A stretch of 64,000 bases of DNA from Branchiostoma floridae (lineage: Eukaryota; Chordata; Leptocardii; Amphioxiformes; Branchiostomatidae), in assembly GCF_000003815.2 (NCBI RefSeq), contig NC_049990.1, positions 11,881,668 to 11,945,667 on the forward strand. The letters are read 5' to 3'. Of the stretch, positions 56,436 through 64,000 are shown piece after piece; position 1 is the stretch's first letter, and each line of letters starts with the position of its first letter. The position numbers and the translations under genes were made by a program. The notes beneath the pieces were generated by a model. The model was not told the DNA's origin, made no database searches, and was given only the letters and a program-made list of their open reading frames with translations.

Positions 56436-56990
56436 ATGTTCTTGATTGTCCAGAATGAACCATGTATTGAACCAACTCTTGTTTTCTGTGGATTTGTAAG
56501 ACCGTTGCTAGAGTATGCTTGCCCTGTGTGGCATCCAGGCCTCACCGCTCTCCAGTCAAAGTGTATTGAAGCTGTACGAAAGAGAATAATTCTAGGTAGA
56601 CACTGTGTTGGCTACGACAGAGCCCTAGAACAGCTGTCACTTGCTTCTCTGTACGTGAGACGCCGTAGTCTTTGAAATTTGCACTGTCTGTGTCGAAGTC
56701 CCCACTTTTCTCTGGATGGTTACCCCCGAAACGGGGTAGTGTTCATGGGAGGGAACTACGTACAAAGGACAACTACTCACAGTTTAGATGCAGGTCATCT
56801 AGATTCCAAAATAGCACACTTCCTTTCATTGTGTCATTGTTAAATGAATCTTAATGAAGTTTTTAACAAATGTATTGTGTATCATACAACAATTCAGCCT
56901 TGTATGGCTGCAATGTTATGTGCATGTATGTGCGCACAGTTTTGGCGCTAATAAACCAGTCATTCATTCAGTCATTCATGTATGCATGCG
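56436..56990 (+). mobile_element. LINE 3' fragment (reverse transcriptase C-terminus)
   Basis: The frame contains FVRPLLEYACPVWHPGLT followed by QSKCIEAVRKRIILGR and LYVRRRSL, the signature after the polymerase domain of CR1/Jockey-type LINE reverse transcriptases. A stop near 56673 and frame changes afterwards show decay; remnants such as SSRFQNSTLPFIVSLLNES follow. The 3' end runs into CATTCATTCAGTCATTC repeats. The 5' part is missing, as is usual for dead-on-arrival LINE copies. Confidence 0.85.
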
Positions 56991-57339
56991 TATTAAGTCT
57001 GATTTACTGACACGCCCCTTGCTAGTAAATCAGACATAACTCGTAAGGTGGCGCTAATACACGTGCTAATACCTGCTTCGGTTTCCACTCTCCGTTTCTG
57101 TTAACATCATATATTGCCATTGAATGTTTTCACATGTTACTTTATTGTATACCACCTTTCATAAAAGCTTTCCATTTTCGACCACTCTGAACCCATTCAA
57201 GAATCCGTACATCAAACAAATGATGTATCCTTCCGAGCTGTAATGTTCCAACAAGCAAACGAGCAGCTTAGTTTTTCTGCCATCGAGTCCATCAAAACGT
57301 CGTGAGCGTTTTTCAGAAGAATCGGAAACATCGGAGATA

Positions 57340-58030
57340 ATGGCGAGTCCCCGTTACGGAGAGATCTTCCCGTCTCTGGTCTGTAATTATTACGGATGGC
57401 CTCTATTACCGGGGCAGACGGACCGTAACCTGGGCAGCTACGAAATGTGTAGCCTCCTTCGCAGCCTTTTTGCGGGCGTTTGCATCATTATATCTACGAA
57501 AATAAAGAGATATTGTTACGAGTGTGTGTGTGTGTCTGTTTGTCTGTCTGTGTGTATGCTCGTGTTTGTTTGTGTTTCCGGATTTTTGTAGTCAGCATAA
57601 CTCAAGAATCCCTTCATTGATTAGGATGATATTTTGTATGTAGGTAGGTGTTAGGAAGACTTGTAAAGGTCAAGATCGATTTGGGCCCCCTGGAATATAA
57701 TCTTGGTAAGCAGCAGAGCTTCCATTGTTTGTATCTTTTTACCTGGACATGCTATTATAGTCTTGATTTTTTGGTAGCTTGTAATGTAAGGAAGAAGCGA
57801 TGTAGTTTGTTGGAGGACGGGACATATTCTCGATTTTCAACATATCTTTAGGGCAGCAAGTGCAAGGAGCCCCGGTAGAAATAGGATGGTGCCCAGGCTA
57901 GGAACCTTCAGTTCCCGGCGTAAACGTCTCCCCCCACAAATTACGCAAACGCCCACGAAAAGGCCGAGAAGGAGGCTACAAAATGTGTAACTTCGCACTA
58001 AGGCTTGCAGTCTGGTCGTTATACTTATAG
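57340..58030. repeat. Element with inverted GTAGCCTCCTTC arms
   Basis: Near 57450, GTGTAGCCTCCTTCGCAGCC leads to GCGGGCGTTTGC. Near 57950-58000 the inverted relative GCAAACGCCC...GGAGGCTACAAAA occurs. A TG-rich microsatellite (57520-57570) lies between them. Probably a transposon or two opposed copies. Confidence 0.5.
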
Positions 58031-58559
58031 GGTGAATTGATAGCTCCAATATAGGTTCTCAGCTTTGCCGGCTTTAAACTGTACTGCATGATTTGTAACT
58101 CAAGTCAGCTAACATCTGTTGGTTCCTTCTTTGCGTGTGTCGGGTGGCTTTTAGCGAATGATTTACATCGTCCTGATCTATAAGGTAACACTCGGATGGT
58201 TTTGTAAGGCTAAAAAAGATTGTTATAAAAACTTTGCAATTCTGAGGAAAATACACACTCTGATATGGTCTATGATACTTAGATTACAAGTATCATACAT
58301 CAATGAAACATAAACAATGCGTAGTACACAGCTAGCAATTTGATAGACAGATTCCCTTGTATTCCCGAGATTAAAAAAAAAGGCTTAGTTCCCAAACAAT
58401 TTTAATCTGATAGCGTGCGGCTGCAATTGGGTCATGTCATAAGACTGCAGTGTCCACTATTTCATACGATGTATTTCGCATGCAGCATCTTTGAAACCAA
58501 ATATCCAAAATCTATTATTCGATGTCTGTCACCCTGGCAATCTAAAGTTGTGAAGAGTT

Positions 58560-59115
58560 GTACAATTTTTGAAAAGTACAAGTATGCAATACGATATCTG
58601 CTGAAGTCAAAGTTTGAAAGCATCAATTTTCAGATAAAAGATTATGATACAAAGAAAATGCCCTTACCTTGACCCTTTATTCCCAACGGTCAGGGTATCA
58701 AAAAAGATCTACAAACGATACGTCATCTGCTGAAATTTAAATTCTAAAAGTATAAATTTTCAGAGAAAGGATGAAAAATATGAAAATAAATGGCAAATGA
58801 TCCCTTCCTGTGATCCTTTGTTCCCAACGGCCAGGGCCTCAAAGGTGATCTGCAAACAATACGTCATCTGCTGAAATTAAAGTCTGAAACTATAACTTTT
58901 CAGAAGAAAAACCGTATCACAAAGATTAAAGTGAATCACCGAAATGTGCCCTTCCTCTGATTCTTTGTTCCCTACGGTCAGGACCTCAAAGAGGATCTGC
59001 AAACAATACGTCATCTACTGAAATTAAAGTCTGGAAATATGAATTTTCAGGGAAAAAGCATTAAAAAGATTAAAACAAATCGCAGTCCTGTGACACTTTG
59101 TTCCCTACGGCCAGG
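58560..59115. repeat. Tandem repeat of about 140 bp, four copies
   Basis: Each copy contains CTTTGTTCCCAACGG, a CAGGG segment, GATCTGCAAACAATACGTCA and CTGCTGAAATTAAAGTCTG, then TTTTCAG. Copies of the TTCCC(A/T)ACGG block start near 58680, 58821, 58968 and 59101. Diverged and non-coding. Confidence 0.85.
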
Positions 59116-61890
59116 GCCCCAGCTGTGAGTATACCGGAATGTGTGATAAATGACTGATAAGTCACAAATTACATATGCTGTTGGACAGCGTGTTACATTG
59201 ATCTTCCAACCACGGTGCATGTCGCTCTTTCCGCTTCGGTGTAAGTAATCAATAAGGAAATGTACGTACTAGCACTGAAACGTGTGTAACATGCATCAAA
59301 CAGCACGTAACGGTACCATCATAAGAAACAAAATCTAGACTTCCGTATTTTATGTGTGGGTTCATATCTTGTGCTCGTTGCTTTGGGTGAATCGCAGCAG
59401 TGGTAATGTGTTTTCAGGAAGATGTCAGAAAGTAATATTCTTTTTTACTCAGTCATGACTGAGTGACTGTCAGTTTAGATCAGTCCAAACATTTACAACT
59501 CTTGTAATCTATATCATATCACCTGATGCCATTCTAGTGAGTTGAATACCGAGCTGCAGCGCTGCAAACCTTGGAGAAAGTCGTCTTTCATTCTGAGGAA
59601 TCTTGTGCGTTGGCATCCGTTTGGATGATATTGTGTACCACAACAGGAGGCCATAACTGGTACGTTCTGAAAGCTTTTCTTACTTATCATTCCTAATAAG
59701 GTGGTATCTCACTGCACTTGGGGCACCGGTTCGGCACTGTGGGTTTCGTTCACTGCGGCATTGTTTTGTTATTTTTTTCCGATTTTTTTTTTTATAATTT
59801 AGGTATTGCGTAATACGTAAAAGTGGAACTTAGAAGACAACAAAATACACAAAACGTAAGAAAAGTCGTTCTTTATCTCTGAGATTCGTCGAAACCCTCA
59901 GTGCTGCGCCGGTACGCGGTGCCCAAAGTGCAGTGAGATTCCACCTTTAGGGGTTGTTCAATGACAAGGTGCTCTTCATATTCATTTTAGGTGGTATGAT
60001 AATTCTTATCAGGATGATTATCAACTCAAGTCTAGTGCGGATTAGTTTGTAATATTTCTAGGATTATGATTGTCGGTAATACAGCCTGTATTATGGGCAC
60101 AAACAATGGGCACACATAAAAAATTGAGAAGACTTGCAGACTTTTGTAACTTGAATATCCCAAATTTGTGCTTGCATGCAAGGCAACGTTGATGTCGTCA
60201 GCAGTTTTAATAATCGTATATTAGCAGCACCCAGTTAGCCCCCATGCCATGTCCTCTCAAGTCATCAGTAAGACGTGACATGTTACAATATTAGTAGCCT
60301 GGCAAAGTCGTTTCTAATTATTTTCCGAGTCATTCAAATGCATGGAATCTACTTACACATCATTTTCAAGCTCCGTGGTACAAAAACCCTGACATGTTTT
60401 ATAATTCAGCACGACCACCTAAAGCTTTCTACTCGCACATAGTCTTATATCAGTCAGCAATCCTGCTGGTTAATGCTCATGCTTTTTATGAAAAATATCA
60501 AGCAGAGAATGTTTCCAACGTGTGTCTACGTGCATGTAAATAGAGGTGTATGTTTAAGAGATATTACGTTTACTTCTAAAGCACCCGTGTTTTTTGTGTC
60601 ATCGCAAAGACTTCCTGTGTCTTTGTTGCTTCTTCGAGAACAAGAGTTCTGTTAGGAGAAGATATAATTTTCAATGGCTTCTATTATGGTAAGCTAAGAA
60701 CTAGTTCATGCTAAAAATCATCAACACCTATCAGCCATCAGTGTGTCTACTTGCATGTGAAATAGAGTTGTATGGTATATCGTTTAAGAGATATTGCGTT
60801 TACTTCTAAGGCACCTTATCTCCGGGAAACGTTAAAGGCATTTATTTTGATTCTCATGTCCGCCCTTCTATTCCTAACGTCTTTCAATGAGATTACCTAC
60901 GTTCTCTATTGTATAATAGATTAAAGAACAACCAACTTGAAGCTATCTCCACCGTTACATCTATTGGTAATATGTGTAATTTCCAGCGAGATTGCACTGC
61001 TCTAACTTCTGATGCAGGAAAAATTAACCTCTTTGCTTCGGGCCATTAGTGCATACGTCTGACGGTATTAGTGTGTAACTTGATTATGTGGAGTCACGAA
61101 GCACTTTATCCTCAGCCTGGATACATAATGCATGAGGGATCGGTGTACAGACGCCAGGAAGTCGTGTTCTTACTTAACTAGGAGACCAGCCGCATTCCAG
61201 ATAAACTCTGATACCTTTGATTGATCGTTTATACTATTATCTCAAAACTTTCAGTGTCAAGTTTTTACTTGTACATTTTCGTGCGCATCGTTCTCACCTT
61301 GGAAAGTTTTGAAGTATTTTTGACATATTTCAGAGTGTATAATATATTAATCATAATTGCAAAAAAAGCATATTGCATAACATAATGGATATGAGCGTTG
61401 ATGATGTATAAAAGAGTAAAAAAAAATTTATTGGCCACGATACTTCTCGACCCCCCCCCCCCCAATAATTATTAGATATTTATCTGAAAAAATAAACGTC
61501 TTGGACAAAAGTCTAAAAACTCAACTAACTGGATTTGCTGCTCAAGAAACTCAAGAATTGATAGTGAAAATGAAAATGGTAGTCTCTAGAGTGGTTACTT
61601 TCGTCCTCTTCTCCTTCAATGATAGATACAGTCATCACTTTGACCAATGGTAACTGACCTTAAAAATTCCAGGAATAAAATTTGACAATGATGTATGGAA
61701 TGCAATGGGTTCATTGGCCATCCAATTGGTTCATTGACCATCCTCTAAGATATATGCGTCATAATACATATTCTTTTGAGTCGGCTGTTAAAATTGATGA
61801 TACTTTTCAGTCATCCGTAGGGATCCTGCAAAGATGAAGCGTAAGATGCAACGCTGCTAATTAAGGGGAAAATCTGCGTAGGCGTGTAGT
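59116..61890. other. Non-coding region
   Basis: It contains the MITE at 59699-59946, a loose duplication (60510-60590 and 60740-60815 share AAGAGATATT and GTTTACTTCTAA), and a C-run at 61451-61463. No gene was recognised. Confidence 0.5.
59699..59946. mobile_element. MITE, diverged copy of 44109-44356
   Basis: The termini AGGTGGTATCTCACTGCACT and AGTGCAGTGAGATTCCACCT match the intronic copy, as do the core motifs GTTCACTGCGGCA, GCGTAATACGTAAAAG and CGTTCTTTATCTCTGA. The TTAA flanks have decayed. Confidence 0.85.
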
Positions 61891-61892
61891 AT

Positions 61893-62095
61893 TCACTATC
61901 TATCAATCAATCAATCAATCATACGCAGGCATCAGTTTGATGCACATGGGCTACAGACATCGAAAGTTCGCACCAAGTTGGTCTGTCCTGGGCACACTCC
62001 CTCCAGTTGGTTCTGGAGACCTCCAGACCTTTTGAGTGTGTTGAAGATCTGATCTTCGGATTTACATATTGGGCGACCTCTTGGGCTTTTCTAAA
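61893..62095 (-). mobile_element. LINE 3' end (RTE-like), minus strand
   Basis: On the minus strand a frame reads NWRECAQDRPTWCELSM and then HVHQTDA before a stop. This matches the W-x(n)-AQDR-x-x-W end of LINE open reading frames. It is followed by a (TGAT)n tail (plus-strand TCAA repeats at 61893-61921), typical of RTE-type elements. Severely 5'-truncated. Confidence 0.65.
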
Positions 62096-62099
62096 CATT

Positions 62100-64000
62100 G
62101 GTCACGTGAACTTATTTCCAGTATGACAGTTCTACCATGAAATATCCATCAGATTACAATGGATAATCTTACGTAATTGACTTTTCCGCTATTTCCGTAT
62201 CTCCCTTTCAAAAGATCAAGCAAGGAGCGGTCACTGACATTTTAACACCACTTTACATCTTTCATGCCAAAATTTGATACCTTACAACTATTATTGATAA
62301 AATTTGATAAATATTGACCTACATATAGTTTATTGCGTCACTTTGTCATCCTCACTCGTGATCTATTTTCATCACAGTTGCGTGTGTCCATCCTATGAGT
62401 CGGTAACTTAGCACGTAGCTCTTAGAGGCCCCGGCAAGATCCTAAACAGATAGGAGGCATCGATGTTTGGTAATGGAGAGAGATAAACACAGAGAACATA
62501 AAGTAAAGCCACGCTAACTATAGCTCTGTACGTATGCCCACATCACACAGTACACGTACACCATGGTTCCAGTATTCAGTCATCTGTAAGTATCTGGTAT
62601 GAATGAAGTGTACGATGCAACGCGTAAGATGCCTTTCTTTGGTATTGTAGGGGAGCAAAAGATGAGACGTTCACTCTTTGGTCGCCTGGTCAGAAATGAT
62701 GTGGACAGATCTGGGATCTGCCCCTTTACTGAACTCTTATCAGAGCCATATGTAGGGTGGCCCTGTCCTAGCTAGGACCACCTATGGCCAGTATTATAGA
62801 TCTTCCTGTTATCTTCCTGTTATCTCACATTGCGACATCCATATGTGCTTCTAAGACTATCATCTGTCCCTGGAAGATGCCTGCATTGGTAAGAAGAAAG
62901 TTTTCATTCCAATGGACATCTGAAAAAAGAAGTAAAACCAAGTTATCTCGAGTCAACAAACGATAGGTTGTTGGCGGTTCTTGTGACCCAATTGAAAGGT
63001 AATTATAAAATATAAATCACCTAGAGTACGGTGTTGTTTACAACTGGGTCAAACTAAGACCTTTATTGATTGGCTCTGTGACGTAATAGACATTCACCAG
63101 CACGAGTTGTTAGCGTGACTCCGGGTTCAGTATACTGTCACTGATAATGCCAAGTATTAATGATAAATCTGCACTCCATGCCACTCTCCTGGTTTACAGC
63201 CTTTGGCACTTTTGGGTCACGCATTTAACGATACTGCGTGCTATGTGCTATGTGAGGAAAACAGCAGCCTTACTTCTCTTGGCAGATCCTATGATCATTT
63301 AGCACTGGTCGATTTGAATTTGGTTAGACATCCAAAAGCTTTTTTGGAATCCATTGGACAAATTACATCTGAGATAATGTCTATGTCTATATAAATCATA
63401 TCATGAATGAATATAGAAGTGCTGTAGGCATATCGCAGTATCAAGGTAAGATTTCTTTTTCTGACGACACGTGAAACCTTATTTATTGTGATGACTCCAT
63501 GTTATTCTTCATGGCGACCAATGTTATATTGATTAGGAGAACATTTTAGTGGGTGATTAAACTTGACTCGAAACACATGAACCGACTGAGTGGGAGTTTC
63601 AATTACATTAGAATCTTTCCTATGCAGTACAAGGAATGGACTATCTGCAGTGATCTGAATCAGAATAACAACTAATTGATGGGGGTGCAGATTATGTCTA
63701 GAGTTACAATTTTGTTAAGGGAAACTTCAACTGCCATTATAATGGAATAAAACTTATATTATCCTTTTATATATGATTTATGATATACAAGGGTCGACGT
63801 CGACAGTGATTATGCCATAACAATGATTACACTGTTTTAGTACCAGCATATCCATATACGTGATGCCCACTTTCACGAAATCCATTCTGACGTCATGAAA
63901 GGTTCAATGAATGACACGTAAGTAGTTGGCGACTATAACAGCACGTAACTACCGCGTGTCATCAATACATGTACGTATGGTCCTTCTAACCAATCCCTGA
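62100..64000. other. Non-coding right end of the window
   Basis: No gene was recognised with confidence. An open stretch after a TTTACAG acceptor-like site (63200-63394) is listed under findings. Confidence 0.45.

Noticed and set aside
57340-57591. 83-residue plus-strand gene candidate
   Set aside because: It runs into a TG microsatellite, and its first half is part of an inverted repeat.

Overview
This window is eukaryotic nuclear DNA with small exons, GT-AG introns, and intergenic and intronic DNA full of small transposons and minisatellites. The gene set is metazoan and chordate-like: class II CPD photolyase, cytosolic 5'-nucleotidase I, POLD3, a chordin-like BMP antagonist and an SLC22 transporter. 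Together with the density of short inverted-repeat elements this suggests an amphioxus (Branchiostoma) scaffold. The species assignment is inference. Two 100-base N runs (8599-8698 and 48145-48244) are assembly gaps.

Layout: (1) 490-5052, plus strand: the last six exons of a class II CPD photolyase; its 5' half lies left of the window. (2) 6539-9620, minus: a six-exon cytosolic 5'-nucleotidase I, convergent with the photolyase. (3) 11495-12351, plus: a frameshifted Ulp1-type (C48) protease with a PHD finger, probably transposon-derived. (4) 14664-21625, plus: complete 13-exon POLD3 with an E2F site just before its start codon. (5) 24496-35360, minus: complete 11-exon chordin-like gene with signal peptide and three VWC domains, convergent with POLD3. 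(6) 35361-43762: no convincing gene, several transposons. (7) 43763-53358, minus: 11-exon SLC22 transporter with a recognisable TATA/CCAAT promoter near 54.6-54.8 kb. (8) 54825-64000: no intact gene; LINE fragments and tandem repeats.

The genes do not form one pathway. Photolyase and POLD3 both serve DNA repair or replication, the nucleotidase handles nucleotides, the chordin-like protein is a secreted morphogen regulator and the SLC22 protein is a plasma-membrane carrier.

The most unusual signal is structural. Two unrelated genes each carry a minisatellite whose unit spans an exon-intron junction, so the exon end and its 5' splice site are copied over and over into the intron: ten donors at an 86-bp period in the photolyase, and eighteen at a 41-bp period in the chordin-like gene. 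In the chordin-like array all three forward frames stay open, and every third donor would preserve the downstream reading frame. Other notable items are a complete 2.26-kb non-autonomous CACTA transposon with TGA target duplications inside the chordin-like gene, a back-to-back pair of 180-bp MITEs, a hAT MITE with a perfect 8-bp duplication, TTAA-flanked MITEs, and two strong palindromes in or near SLC22 introns.
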